A DNA stretch of 64,000 bases, taken from contig JALDNG010000007.1 in assembly GCA_024349245.1 (NCBI GenBank), positions 6,523,501-6,587,500 on the forward strand, read 5' to 3'. Every line of letters begins with the position of its first letter. Position 1 is the first letter of the stretch. Positions 10,755 to 24,639 of this stretch are shown here, piece after piece. The notes beneath the pieces were generated by a model. The model had not been told where the DNA came from, did no database searches, and was given only the letters and a program-made list of their open reading frames with translations. This stretch comes from Neodontobutis hainanensis. Its lineage: Eukaryota; Chordata; Actinopteri; Gobiiformes; Odontobutidae. Position numbers and translations under genes: made by a program.

Positions 10755-13125
10755 ATATACTGTTACACAATACTCAGTCAAAGACAAAAACTCTCTTCTG
10801 CAGCCTTCCAAGTCTTTAAAATGATTTATATAATGCATAAACAAGCATCTGTCCTAACATATGTGATAGACTCATTTAACCATTGCATAACACCCCAACA
10901 CCTTGAATTTATTTTTAAATGAACCACTTTATGTTATTGATTGAATGTGACATTTGAATTTGTGACACTGTTCATGTCATGCAGAGCTGAATAAACCTGG
11001 CCAGGGCACTGTCCATTTGCACAAGCAGTTTCCTCAGGGAAGAACCATTTGTTAGCCTTTGTAGCTCAAGCTTAACTGACTGGAGAATTGCCATTGTTCA
11101 GTGTTCAGTAGGGTGTGGAAAACTGTCTGACCGCTGAATGTGGACAAGACAAAGGAAATAATGGTGGATTTCAGAAATCAATAGACTGGATTGGTTCACC
11201 AGCGCTGAACTCATTTACCAGAATTGCCTGCACTGGTTTACTTTGTGCCTAGACTCAAGTCCCACTTTCATAACAATCTTTTCTTTTACAATGACTGTTC
11301 TGAAGAAATACTGGTGATCCAAGCTTGTGCCTCCCAGCCCCTTCACAAAATGTTAGTTATGTTTAAGAGCCTCTTTGGTGGCTTCCTTATTCAATCCTAG
11401 AGTGTAAGTGATGCAGTAGGTCATCCCCGACTGGTGCTACATTAGACTTGCAGATTACACTCTCCTTACGGTGGAGCTGCATTACTGCTTGAATATATCT
11501 TATGTTATACCAGGACACAGATTTAAATAGTCTCTGCTGATGAACCATTTTTATTGTATTTAAATGTGATTTCTACCTTCAGGGTTGAATAAAATGAAGC
11601 TAGTAACTAACTTGATAAAAGCATTTAAAAGTATTTTATCGGATAGCACAAACTCAGTGAGGGTACTATGGTGCTTGTTGGGCTGGATATATTCATAGGA
11701 TATGAATATCCACCTGGATATTCATATCGTGTGAAAAAAATGTTTTTTCAAATAAATCTTGTAGCTTATTTTAAAATAATGTAGAAATACAAAAGCTTTA
11801 TTTTTTGTAATTTTTTTTTTTATTCAATGAAAATTTAAGTAAGTAAAATGAATGTAAGTGTGCAATAATCAAGCCAGTGCAAAAGTATTAACCTGCTTTG
11901 TGCTGCAGTTTTTAGGATTTGGGTAGACGAGACCTATAGCTTTAACTGTTTGTGTAGTACAGGGCCCTGATTTCTTTTGTAATTTAAATGTTTTATTATT
12001 ATTGTATGTTGACTGTATAGACCTACCTATTGCTGGGATATAAAAGAGGTCTAGCTTTATTTGTTTAGATGGCAAATAAACACAATTCTATTTATTTTGT
12101 CTTTTAACCTCAATAGTTCCCTAATAGTCAGATGACAGTACATAACCCTAACCCTATACGGCTAAAAGTCAGTCAATTCAATTTAACTGGTGACAAAGGT
12201 GACCATATTGTTCACCTGGCAGCAAGTGTCTGTTTTTATTTTATTTTATGTTTTATTCCTTTCCCGTGGGGAAAATATTTCAGTTTTTGATGTTGGTGGG
12301 GAAAACTGGAGTAATTGGTTTCCCCCACCAACCTACCACCAATCCAACTTTTGATCAGCAGTAAACCAGATCAAAAGCTAAATGTGACTAGAAAATGTTT
12401 GACTTAATCCACATTCTATAATACACCTTTTTGACATATTTTGTGATATCATTTCTAAAGTACAGATGGAGATCAAATACATTCTACAACATAATTTGAT
12501 AATCTGCCTTTGAAAATGCATGAGGGTGGTCCATTATTGAGAACTGAAACTTTGTTACATAAGGACATATAAGTTACTGTGAAGCAGTTTTCTCTCTATT
12601 AAAAAGCCCAAAAGCATTGGTAATGTTCAAAGTGGCCTATAGTGGTGATGCTGGTTCAAAGGGCCTCATAGGGAGAGTGGTGGGTGGGAGTGCCCTTCCA
12701 GTCTTTTGCATGTGTTTTACTTGTTGCAGTTCATATGGACAGCCGACTGGACTGGAAGTGGATGCTGCACATCTATGGTAATGGTCAAAAATGTATTTAC
12801 CAGAACATGGCCACAGTTTCCGCTTGCAAGTTCAGTTTTAATGATCACAGGTAGGGTGAAATTAAATATGAAATGATGAGGTTAAAGTTCAGATTTTATC
12901 GCTGCCTGAGCAAAAGATCTGGCAACTGGCTCTGTGTAATCCCACGGCTAACAGCTCTCACTTTGTCTCACTGCAGGAGTCTGGCCCGGGGCTACTGGCT
13001 ATCTCCACTAAAGGTCAGAGTAAACCCTCTGGGCTCATAAAGACAGGACAATTAACACAGCCACACTCAGAAATGTGCATTATTTATTCAAGATCTCTCT
13101 TTAGGATGGGAACGTTAATGAGAGA
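10755..13125. other. Non-coding stretch with a perfect short hairpin
   Basis: No gene or known repeat is recognised. The notable element is a perfect inverted repeat at 11699-11728, listed separately. A small open frame at 11869-12075 (minus) has no recognisable domain. Confidence 0.5.
11699..11728. repeat. Perfect inverted repeat (14-bp arms, 2-base centre)
   Basis: The left arm gatatgaatatcca (11699-11712) is exactly complementary to tggatattcatatc (11715-11728), with only cc between. A related word, tggatatattcata, lies just to the left at 11684-11697. It could form a cruciform, be a dimeric protein-binding site, or be a remnant of a small inverted-repeat element. Confidence 0.9.
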
Positions 13126-13131
13126 GAAGGC

Positions 13132-13426
13132 GGGGAAGGGGCTCAGTGGTAGAGCAGTCGTCCTATAACCAGAAGGTTGGCGGTTTGAGTCCCGCTCTTC
13201 CCTGTTCATACTGTCGTTGACACTTATCCCACCTAGTCTCCGGTGTCCGTAGCACTGGTGTATGAATGTGTGTGAAGGCTGTGAGCGCCGTGTGTGTGGC
13301 AGCCCCCCCTCTCTGTCTGCCCCAGGAGTGAATGTGTGGGAATGAGGTGAATGAAAGAACGATGTAAAGCGCTTTCTGTGCCCGAGAAGGGTGCAGAAAA
13401 GCGCTATATAAATGCATACCATTTAG
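13132..13426 (+). mobile_element. tRNA-derived SINE, longer-body copy (plus strand)
   Basis: It starts ggggaaggggctcagtgg, has a degenerate B-box (ggtttgagtccc, about 13182-13193), and carries a damaged central block (tgtcgttgacacttatccc) that lacks the ccttgggcaag part. A longer body with gtgtatgaatgtgtgtgaag follows. The end is gtaaagcgctttctgtgccc and gaaaagcgctatataaatgc. It shares head and tail with the 3006-3241 copy but has an extra middle segment, so it represents another subfamily. Minus-strand open frames of 98 and 112 codons over it are by-products of the repeat. Confidence 0.75.
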
Positions 13427-13429
13427 CAT

Positions 13430-16400
13430 ATAGGAAGAGACAAATGAGATCAATAGCAAGGACTAAATCTTAGGCAGGGGCTGGTGTAAACACAAACACA
13501 GACAGGGGCTCAGGGCACTGCTGGTCTGACATGCCTCACTATACACTAGTGTTGTGTTTAGCAGCACTTAGATCTGAGTGAGAGCAGCTGTAATTGACAA
13601 CGCCGACATGCTTGATAATGAATAATGAAAGAGTTTTTGTCAAAAGATCTCACTTGGCTAAAAAAAAAAACATTTCTGTGCAGTTGAAACACCTCCCTTC
13701 TTGTCAGGATGTAATTGAACATTCTCCGTAGATAACTTTCCAGTCATGATACACTTACAGCATCACTAAACACAAACGTGTTAGCCTGGCTCAAGGATAA
13801 ACACTTAGTCTAACAACAAGAGAATGCAGTGTGATTAAGCCCCAACATCTACACATCAAGTGATAAACATCATTAGTAGGAAAGCACCCCAACTAATTTA
13901 TTGTGAAGTGCTTGTGATGTCATGATTGGATTGGGCTCTTCTAAATGGGTAAATAGGAAAGAGGCAATTCCAGACAGTTTGGAAAAAAAAGCACTTTGAT
14001 TAATCATGTGAAGTTGCTGACTGCAATTACACTGTTATAATGAAACAGGTTATTTCAGGGACGGTTTACACAAGTAAATATAAAAATATATCTTTTGCAA
14101 AACGCACAGAATCCTGCATAACTCCTGCCTGTTCGCACCATGTCAAACCCATGCCTAAAAATCATCTTAAAATCACCACCAGCTTAAAATCTATTGATGT
14201 GTTGGCATTTTTTTTTTAATTTTTGCTGCTGGAAGGTTTTTAATGGATTGGTAGTTACATGAATAGTATGTGTTTTCTGTGATATGCAAAATAGAAATTG
14301 TAAGACAGATTGTACATTTCCATCTCATTGTGAAGCTAGTGATCTATTTCTATGACATCAAATCTTCAGATATGTAAACAAAAGCTCATATGTTTTCAGC
14401 AATATGTCAAAGAAAAGTAAAGAATCAACATTTCTTTGATCATACAGTATATATTTCATTTGTACAAACTTGTTTCGTGTCAAAATATAACTTGGGGAAT
14501 CCCATACATTGCAACAAAATAAGGGAAAGTTAATCAGACTAAATTACAGATTAGTATACTTTAAATAAAATTAAAAGGTACAATACATTTTGATACAGCA
14601 CCTTTGAGACAGTATTGTATCCTCAACCCTCTACCTTTTACACTCTTGCCCCACTTACTTTCTGTTGCATCTTTCTGCGCTGCTCTGCCCTCTTATCCGC
14701 CATTTTGAGATGTGGCATTCCTCAGGTGTCCATTAACGGACCACACAATTTTCATACAATCATAAAATTACCAACCAAGAATATCCAGTAGCCAATATCC
14801 AAACTGGTTTATTTTAAATATTTATTTATTTAAAAAAATCTACATATTAATATCATTCACAGAAAATTTATTTATTTGTATATATTTTTCAGAAGTTCTT
14901 AACATAAAATATTTTTTGTTTATTGAGTTACTGTAAGGCATAAAGATAAAGGGTTCAAGGATGTTCCAGTTGGGCCTTTGGAGCTGCTCAGTGTAACCTG
15001 CTCATCTCGACCAGTGCCTAAAGGTAAGGCCAGGAGCAGTCTGGACAGCTTCCTGGATGTTCACTGATATGCTGACTCTATTATGACCTCAAGGCAGAAC
15101 ATGTAGGCAAGAGGGCAGCGTTTCCACTCTGACCACCAGCCTCTGTGTATCGATCACCAGTAACACAGCCAGCAGTCAATATTTCACGACCAATTAAAGG
15201 CTCCTTTCGACACATACGCTATGATGGTGTCAAATACATCACATCCAGTAAGCAGTTTCTGTACAACATGTGGGAATATGAAGTTTCATATGTTCAGTGA
15301 TTACATCAAATGCATACATACTCTCTTTTTTTTGTTTTGAGTTTGGTTTAAAACACAGAAAATAATTTAACAACTATAGAAACCTTAGCCTTTATAAATC
15401 AGCTTTCCAATCATATATTTCTCAATAACCTAGAGTCTGTGGAATTAAACCAAATAGTATTCACCATCAATGGCACTAATTAACGTCATCATAATTAATC
15501 TCTTGATATTTTTTTAAAGCCTCTGAACTGTCCATCTTGCACAACAGTCATATTCTTTATAAGCAACAGTGTTGTCTATTAGTGCAACCTTTCCATTGAA
15601 TTAAGTGGATACTCTGCTGTTTAGGCCAACATGTGGGTGTTAGTCATTAGTCACTGCTGGGGCTGCTGTTGATTTCTCTCTGTGTGGGAAGAAGATGCAT
15701 ATTCTAAGATTACCACACTGAGCCACATCCTCGCAATTATAATTAATACAGAACTATTTTCTGGCTGTAAGTTACGTTATAATGTGCACTTCAACAAGGT
15801 TCTAAAACACTTTTAGCTGATTTTCTATGATAAAAAGCAGCAGTGTAGTCAAATTCTAGTCAACCTCCAGTCACCTGATGCCTTCACCTGCCTAGAGCTG
15901 CAGGATAACCATCACAGCTTCATTCCATTCTCGACATGTTCAGGTTACTGCATAGTTACTCAAAAACAGGAACAGATCTATACTCTCTGAGCCACAAACA
16001 GTATCCAACTTTGTGCACTAACTACACTAACATAATAGTACTTTATATCACAACTTTATGCTATGGATATGGTGTTTTCTGCAAGTAATGGCCTAACCAT
16101 CAGGCACTCTCTGACAAGCCTCTTCACCCGGCCTGGCTGTGAGGTGGAGACCTTGTGTACTTGTGTTTAGTAAAGCATGATTACATTGACAAGAAGGGTC
16201 ATAGCACTGTACATTATTGCTGATTAGGACTTACACAGTCTCTGTTACTTTAATGAAATGCAAAGCTGTCATACAGTTTAAGTGCTGATAGTTAATCTGT
16301 AGCACCAGACTAAATAAGATTATATTTTGGGGTCATGACCACAAAACTATATTTTTTACAACAAGGTCAGCATTTATTCTTGTTACCTGGCACAGTTGTA

Positions 16401-19400
16401 CGGTGCCATTCATTTTTACACATTATTTCGAGTCAGAGCCACTGTCAAAATCAACAACATATGCCAAACCCAATTAGATAAAATATTATACTTATTCTTA
16501 AAGATGGAACATTATTCGAGATACCATGTCTTGACGATGACAATAACTTACTGTAGGAGCTTAGTAATAACTTTCCAGCCCTTATGTGTCTTCGCTTTAT
16601 TACTTTTTGTGGCCTCATGCTTAGGCCAGCTTAGTCTCACAGCAAACAATGTACAGAGATTTCACAAGAGAACCAATGAAAGTGTACCACAGAATTATAG
16701 TGTGTTGAAGTAACCCTGTCCATCAAAATGACACAGAACAGACAATGAGAGTAGGATCCCAGTCTTGCTATTATTCTCTTTTCCTATAATTGTTGCTGAC
16801 TGTTTAATTTATAATATGCTAGCTCTTTCTTTTGTGGTTTTAAAGGGTGACTAGCACTTTGTCTTTTAATTAATGTTGACACTCTGAATAAGACTTGACG
16901 ACTTGAACTTGTGCTTCATTTGCATCTGGAGTGTCAAGGCATCAGGACTGCTGAAAACAAGACACAAGACATTCCTCTGCATGTATTTTTAAAAGTGTAA
17001 CGTTTAGTGTCGTAACGTTGGGAAGTACTGTTTGATAAGTTAGTGCTGTAGTATTTGAAAACGGCCTTGAACTTGAAACAAGTCGCAGGCACAGACTACC
17101 TGGAAATTATAAATTATTATTAGAAAGTGATATTTCTTTCTCACTTTGTGTTGTCTAGAAAGCTAATCGAAATTCACTATTTGCTTTAAAAAGCAGTATA
17201 CTGCCTCAGGACTGAGCACCAGAAAAAGAACATGCCATTAACGATTGTGGTCATCCATTGTTCCAGAAGAGTCACAATGACATGCAGTGCATACACTGAT
17301 TATACATCTGTGTGCTGCTGGCTGTATTTTCCTCCATCTTTTCCTGCTGTGTATTTTAATATCTCATTTGTCCACTGCGGCTGTCTGTACTGCTGCCGTC
17401 TTGTCAGTGAAAGGTCACTCTGGCCCTCCAAGCAGAGTGCACACTTTCTCCAGGGAAATTAATGGTTTGAGCCTTCAATCGCTGCCTCTCTTTCTTGGTA
17501 ATTTGCCAGCATTGACTTGGCGGATGCCTTCAAAAGGTAAATGTACACTTGGCCATGTATTGTTACTTGAGACAAGTAAGTGCTCCTTATGTGGTGTGAA
17601 ATCCCATATTAAGGCAAGTGACTGAACAGTGAACAGGCACATGCAAAGTTTTAGATGCATTTTGTGTATTTCGATTAAAATATGACTCTATGTGTGAGAC
17701 GGTGTGTGTGCTTAGGGGCAAAGTCATTTCTTTGGATTCAATTTAATTTCACAAAATCCAGTGGAGGTGTCAGTGGGAGGGAGGTGTTGCTGTTTCTACA
17801 GCCAACCCACTTGCTTTTCAATGTTACTTTATTGATGATGTTCTCATCCTCCCAGACAATCACCAGGGAGACATGGACAGACCAGGGAAATATGTCTTCA
17901 TTGTGCTGTCAGGAAGGTTTACAGCCAAAGGATCTTAAAATACCCAGCTCTGCTTCCACAACAGATGATCCTGAAAGTAGAGTTTTCAGGGTTTGTCAGG
18001 CTGACTTTCATTTTAATTATGAAGCAAAGTACCCTTTTTTAATTGGATGAGATAAACTAACACAGTTCATTTTTTTTCTCAGTTTAGTAAAACACGCTAA
18101 ATTATAATACATGTGTACTGATGGACGCTAAACTGAATGGTGATATAATTTGGGTTAAAAGTAAACTGTGCATAACATTAAAATCAAGCCTTGTCCTTCT
18201 AGAGTAAAGTGCAGTGTATTTGTAAACCATCTCCCATTTTACTTCTTTGTTTGTGGAAGTGTAGCTTTCAGAAAATCAAAAAAGAAAATACAGCAAAACT
18301 ACAAATCTGCATTTTAAATAAAAACCCTGTATTTTTAAGAAAAGAGTGTGCACGTTGCCAGATTTTTTCACACTTAAATCCTGCAAAGTGTGCCTTAAAA
18401 ATAAACATTTCTGTTTTTATTATTCTCTAAAGAATTCTAAGACACCTCTGGGTTTTTCATCATGCAAAAATACTCAGACAACACTAGTAATTGTAAAAAA
18501 GGACCAAAGTGTTTCCAATTTAATACCAAAAAAATATTGCCTTTCAGTGGTCTTTGCTTCACTTAGAAATGGTATTCCTTAGTAAATGAGAATTTGGAAT
18601 GGTCTCAGTGCTGAAATAGAGTGCATGTTAAACTCTTAGACAATAAGTATACAGCACACTATGGTAGACATCTTGACTGTCTATAAGTACCATCTCAATA
18701 AAAAAGGTCATAGACTCCCAGACATCTATGTTGGAATGGATAAGTCCTTTTAAGAGCCTTACTGATATTCTTACACTCAAAAATGAATTAAATAATTGAA
18801 GGTGTACAGCCTAAGTGAGTTCTTCTAACTATAATAGTTTTTCATAATAGTGAACAATGATGGTCTTAAACCTGTTTCTTTTGGCAGATTTCTATCTCAA
18901 GGTTTGTGTGAATCATGATTTTGCACAAATATTGGACTAGAGCTGTTACATTGAACCACAGTGCACTCATATCCTAATACTATGCAGATAGATGTGTTGT
19001 TGCAATGGAAGTCTGACCAAGAATACACCCAACTTGTTATCCGGCTGATAAATAAAACAGAACACAGTGTGCAGTCAGGAATAGCTTTAGGAAAAAAGGG
19101 TTTATGTTGTTCGAGAGTGTCTTAAAAGAAATATCTGAATGTTCAAAAGCTTTAAGACAGCACTCTAAGAAAGCTTTATGTAGTCATTTTGCCATGTAAG
19201 TGTCGTCTAAAAATGTGCCATTTGGTGTATACAGAAGAAAATAGTTCTAAATCACCCTGTCTATACAGTATACTGTATGCTGTAATGGCAGTTGTGTATT
19301 TCAGGACTTATATGTGCGTACCACATCTTTTTGTAAGGATTCATAACTTTAGCAAAGATAACAAGACATTTAAGACACATTGTTTTGGTCTTGGTTGTTT

Positions 19401-19640
19401 CAGCTTTGAATAGCAACAAGGGACTCCTAATACATAGCTATGTTATGACTGAAAGGATCATTTTTACTGTAGCTTAGATAGATCACACAGGGGAACTAGA
19501 TCTCACTTTCTATATGGTCATCAAGCTATGAAAACACCTATTATATTGAAAGCGTTTACATTCTTGCACCTATACAAAGCAATTGTCTGGTAGTGGTGTT
19601 CATTCCATAAACTTTATGTGGTCAGTGCTTTATGAATGTA
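13430..19640. other. Long non-coding stretch, no gene seen
   Basis: Single-copy-looking AT-rich DNA. Open frames up to about 120 codons (for example 17287-17625 and 17682-18050, plus) have no recognisable domain and no flanking splice pattern that I trust. No SINE or LINE piece is recognised. Confidence 0.45.
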
Positions 19641-19645
19641 TATAT

Positions 19646-19680
19646 ACAGAACAAAATATATACTGTATATTTTGTTCTGT
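19646..19680. repeat. Perfect inverted repeat (15-bp arms, 5-base loop)
   Basis: The left arm acagaacaaaatata (19646-19660) is exactly complementary to tatattttgttctgt (19666-19680), with loop tactg. The hairpin lies in AT-rich sequence without a gene. Possibilities are a small inverted-repeat element remnant, a cruciform, or a short structured RNA if transcribed. Confidence 0.95.
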
Positions 19681-19972
19681 AGATTCACAATAGACACAAC
19701 GTTGACATTCAGAGAAGTCAAGACATAACAGATTCAGAGAGGTCAGGACATAAAATACAATGCTAGGATTAAGACACTAGGATTAATCCACAGTGCCATG
19801 TTTTCCATTCATAATGTCATGTTAAAGACATAAGTCAATCTGCTTAAGCGCTCTAACATCCAGGACACTACAATGCTCATATGGTACAGCCCTTAATGAA
19901 CTCTTTGTCCCGTAAAAACTGGGTGACAAAGACTTGGGTAATTATAGTGCTGAGCTGCCGATTCTGGGAACT

Positions 19973-20647
19973 TTACAAACCTGGCAAAGGCGTGAGGATG
20001 GCAATCTGTTGCAGCATTGATAAATGCCAGCTCAGATTTGTTGTGTAGCTAAGCTGTCTATTTTGAAGTGGAGTCATATATCTTTTTTCCACACATAAGC
20101 TCAATTGGACTGCAATCTGAGAAGGACTGAGCTTCAGTGGCCCGTTGATGGGATCAATACTTATGATGTGTGTTAGTGTACAGTAAGTGTGTCTGTCCAT
20201 GGCTGCAGGCGAGATATGACAGATTGGAGGCCAAACCGCAGGCCCTCTCAGGTCTCTGCTGGGTGCCTGGGGCATCCACAGTTCAAAGTCCACAGCACAC
20301 AGACATTTGAGAAAAATACAACGCTGGATGACTGAGAAGCTACCTAATGTGTTTGAAAGAATCCATGGAGATTTGGGCTTGGAGATTTCAGCACGAATGG
20401 ACGGATGGAGATAAGGATTTGAAGTTTTTTTTTTTTTTTTCTTCCGGGAAGGGGGGTTGTCTGTTAGAGAGCCCACAGGAAAGTTGCTGAGATTTTGTGT
20501 CATGTCTTCATCAGGATTTATGAGAAGTTGTGTGATAAACATTGCTTTTAGACAGCATGTGCTATACACTTGAGAGAGCATAAAGCCTGGGGGATTACAC
20601 TTCACTGTGTTGTGATTATATGGCTGAGAATTCCACCAGTGTCCCAC
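19973..20647 (-). other. Unusually long open frame of doubtful coding nature (224 codons)
   Basis: The minus strand is open for 224 codons starting from an ATG. I recognise no domain. The translation contains six consecutive lysines from a poly(T) run on the plus strand near 20426, no transmembrane or signal segment, and irregular composition. A frame of this length is uncommon by chance in AT-rich DNA, so it is recorded. However, there is no promoter, splice or family evidence. A decayed transposon or processed pseudogene fragment that I cannot place, or pure chance, are both possible. Confidence 0.15.
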
Positions 20648-21324
20648 TTTTGGGGGTAGGGATTAGGGATTTGTAAATAGGGTAAATAGTTGTGAACTGG
20701 TTGGTTAGTAGTGAAACAGCTGGTTCAGTGTAAAAGGCCTTGTACCTCAGTGCTTAGGTGTGATCGCTCCTTAAGGGGATTTCAATCAGGAACCATCCCA
20801 TCATATCTTGTCACTTGCACACACTCAGTTAGTGCAGACATTATGAGTCCTGCACCACATTTCTCTGACACTAATCTCAGTTGACCTAATCTGCCTTTTT
20901 ATGATTTCAAATGCACGCATCTACTAATGTTCCCACTATCCAGCTCTCTGTTAAATAATGATACTGATATTGTGACTCTCTGTCACACTGAGGCTTTTTT
21001 CATCAGACCTGTGTTGTTACTCTGAAAAAAATTCAAAGGCTGTTTGATTAAGGCTTAATGAATCAATTCACTGTGTGACTGAATTTACTTGTGTTAAATA
21101 AGGAACTCCATTGGGCATGTAACAAGTTATATATAACTTTAATAGAAATGTTCTAAACCAAGGCATCACTGAGGAATTATGACTCTAATTGTTACTGTCT
21201 TCATTAAGGTCATTATGTGAGCAGCTGTGAACATTGCCAAAACAAAAAAAAAATTAATACATTTGTAATTATTAAATTAAATAGATTTATTACACAGCCC
21301 TATTATGGTCCACTCTGTAATTCA

Positions 21325-21397
21325 TCCTCTCTGTACATTGTAAGTTGCTTTGGATAAAAGCGTCAGCTAAATGAATAAATGTAATGTAAATGTAATT
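21325..21397 (+). mobile_element. Isolated SINE/LINE 3' tail
   Basis: The sequence gtaagttgctttggataaaa followed by gcgtcagctaaatg and aataaatgtaatgtaaatg is the same 3' tail seen, in reverse, on the minus-strand SINE copies at 2744 and 54929. No tRNA-like head or central block precedes it, so it is a 5'-truncated copy, as expected from incomplete reverse transcription. Confidence 0.75.
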
Positions 21398-24300
21398 TCA
21401 TATCAACAAAAAAATAAATTTTGGGTGAGACATTTTTCACATTTGTAGGGTTAATTATCTTTTTTTTTTATAGCATCAATATAAAAAAGTGTAATATGTG
21501 CTTACTCTAAAGAAATTAGCATACACATTTGGACTATTGATGTTTCTCAATAGTCAGACGGCCTGTTGACAAAATCACAGTCATTGTCAGAGCATTGACC
21601 AAAACATGAAACTTTTCTGTGACATGTGGTCTTGCAGAGAGAATGCACAGTTCTACTTCCCATCACTAGCTGTTGCTTGTCACATTGCATTGATTCAACT
21701 CCACATATTTGAATAATAGTAATATAATTTATAGCTGCAACTCTATTGTAGTAAATGCTCGGGTGATGTTTAGGGACAAGCGACCTTTGGATAGTAGTTG
21801 ATAGCTGTGTAGCATCATGATCAATAGCCAAAACCAAGGCCATCTTAGTTATTGACTGTGTAATAAAAAAGTCTAGACAAAAAAAAGCCACTCTTGATCT
21901 GTTGTTGGTGCACTGCAGCACATTTTGATAGCTGTTGTTGAAACTGAAGGTTTATATTTAGATACAGAATGCTTTGCAAAATCCTTTTTTTTGTCCTGCA
22001 AGTGTATAGAGCTCACCTCTATGCTCATGAGTTGATGCTTGTATCAGCATGTTCCAGTGTGTATATTGTTTAGGACAAGGGAACAGCATGCAGCATTTGT
22101 CACTAAGTTGTCACCAATGCTTAACAAGCCTTGCCAGCGAAAATCCCCCTCACTTCACGTTCTATGTTAGTTTAAGCCACACTTGTCACCCTCCGAACAA
22201 CAACTCTAATCTTTCTGAATAGGATGGCTAGACATGTCTCATTGGTGTTGCACAACAAGTATTTTGCTGAGGCGAGCAAAAGTGTGGACCACTCAGAGTG
22301 TGAAGACGTTTGTTATTCTTTTTTTGTAATATAATTTAGTTGAAAAGAGAAGGTGCACTAGCGATCAATAGCAGGTCAGCCAATGATGGATGGTGGCGCG
22401 ATTACTAATTTCACTGCAAGACAAATAACTCCATGCTTGGCCCTCAGAGCTGAGAAATGGAGAGAGAAAATGGCAGACAGAGCTACACAGAGACCTTCGG
22501 TTCCCCAATCTACTTCCTTATTCACATGACCATTCATCTCCATTGTTTCAGCACTCCAAGCTTTCACTCTCATTCTCTCAAGGATCATAATGATGGCTGG
22601 GGTAATCAAGAGCTGGAACCTCTGTCTACCAAAGCTGCAGCAGCTTTACAACAACACCCCCAGTGCTAACTTTAGCTCCAAGGAATCAGGTCAGCTCAAT
22701 AAAGTTCGATCTCCACTCTGCTTTGTGATATTGATACACAATAATAAGAACGGTTAACAATGAGGTCTCGCTTTGTGCTTTGACCCAAGACTGCTATTGG
22801 CCTCAGAATGGAAACCAATTATCAGTTTCAGGTTTTTGCACTGCTCATCCTTTTTAAATGTTAAAATTTAACTATTCAATAAAATGTTCCTAAAGATAAA
22901 ATTGTGACAAATATAAACAAAAGATGATTTTCATTGGTTAACATCAGATCAATAGTGGCAGTAGTAGAGGGCTGGCAGACAGGATAGGTCAGACCCTGGG
23001 ACGTGTCCAACTTTCTGGCTCAGATGAACTCATTAGAAGTTAATTAATCACAGCTATCGACCCATTGTCACTCTGCCCCACACCGGGCTCCACTAGATTC
23101 CAGGGCTCGTGTTCTGCTTATCAGACGCTCAGGTCTCTCATCTCTCTGGCTTCTGACTGTGTATGGTGTTCATCCTGGCGCCGTGTTGTGTGTCAGTGTA
23201 GTATGAGATGACCCTTGCCTGGGATCCAGGACGGCCAATAGAAATGGGTCTGGTGAAAATGAATAGCTTAACTGAGTGTTAATGTATATGTTGTTCATTC
23301 TGTTGATTTCCTTTTTAAATAATTCCTGTGTTTTATCCTGACAACACAGTTTTCAGAAACACATAGTTGGATGACCATAATGGGGATGTGTCATAATCAG
23401 TGTGAACAGAAAGCAATATTATGTAGAAAGTTATAGGATCACTTTTAAATTTGAAAGAGACATTTCTCTGGATGTTTCTTGAACAGTTCCAGACCCTTTG
23501 GACCTGTCTTTTTGTTGTAAGTGGTATACTCCATACAAATGACCAGGAAAGCTCTATTAGGTGTTGCAAACAGATTTTTTTTTCATTTTGTCTATGTGCA
23601 CTGCAATTATATTTGGTTCACAATTGGTCCGTGAAACACTTGCTTTCATGTAAGTTTTAGAAGGCACCCATTTTAAAACAACTCCTGTACACCTTTACCC
23701 TTAACTATTTGTCAGCTGTGGACAAAATCCTTTACATTATTGCTATATTTTATCTGTCATCATTGTTGAAACATGCAAACAAGGTTGCCAATTCCTTCAG
23801 TAAAATGTCACTCATCAGAGCACAAGTCATTATTTCTGTCAAGAAGCCAAGACCATATTCTTAGTGCAGTAATTGTACATAACCCATTTGAAATTAGTTT
23901 TTTTTTCTGTTGGCAAAATCCCTTCCCTATGTGCTTTTTTCATTGCAGTACCTTAAGTGGAAACTTGTAGAATAGACTGAATTGTCTAAAATCAGTTAAT
24001 GCCAGTGAGAGTGGAAAAAAGTGCTGTCAAATCCATTTTTATCACACAGAACTCCACTTTGTCATATGTCAATCTGTCAGTGCAAAAAAATCCTTGCACA
24101 AAACAATACAGTATCAATACCACCACCTACTCTATTCCTTTATCCAACGGCATTGTGTTTTTTTCCTTACCTTAATGCAATGAAATATCAATACTGAATG
24201 GAAAGTAGAAAAAGAAAAGGTGTTTTAGACTGGAAAAAATGAAAACAGCAGAAAAAAGAAGTAGATCTCTTTAACCTATCAGAAAGCCTGGGTCCAGATG

Positions 24301-24639
24301 GATTTTTTAAATTAGAGGAACAGTACAGAGTTGAGCTGCAATTCTCTAGATGGAAATGATGTGATGGCTCACATGCACATGGTTTACTGACCAGGGCAAA
24401 TAATATGTCAAGGAACCTCAGTGTTAAAGGTGAAAAGTGAATTCTATGATCACAAGCAGCAACCTTCAGTAAACTAAAGACTGAAATTAAACTAAGCACA
24501 ATGTAGATAGATAAATCATTAGCTAGTTCTCAAGTGAGGCATAAAACTAATAACATTCATTGTTAAAAAAATGAAAGCGATATTATTATTAATTCACATC
24601 CAGACTGTTGCCCACTGTTGTGACAGGAGTAGTAATAGA

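Noticed and set aside
12140..12160. Telomere-like ccctaaccct
   Set aside because: Only two imperfect units; too short for an interstitial telomeric array.
12950..13015. Possible 37-base micro-exon (pyrimidine tract and ctgcag, then ctaaaggtcaga)
   Set aside because: Weak donor, no coding similarity and no partner exons; such patterns are frequent by chance.
13084..13459. Two overlapping minus-strand open frames of 98 and 112 codons
   Set aside because: They are antisense frames over a SINE copy and share wording with SINE antisense elsewhere.
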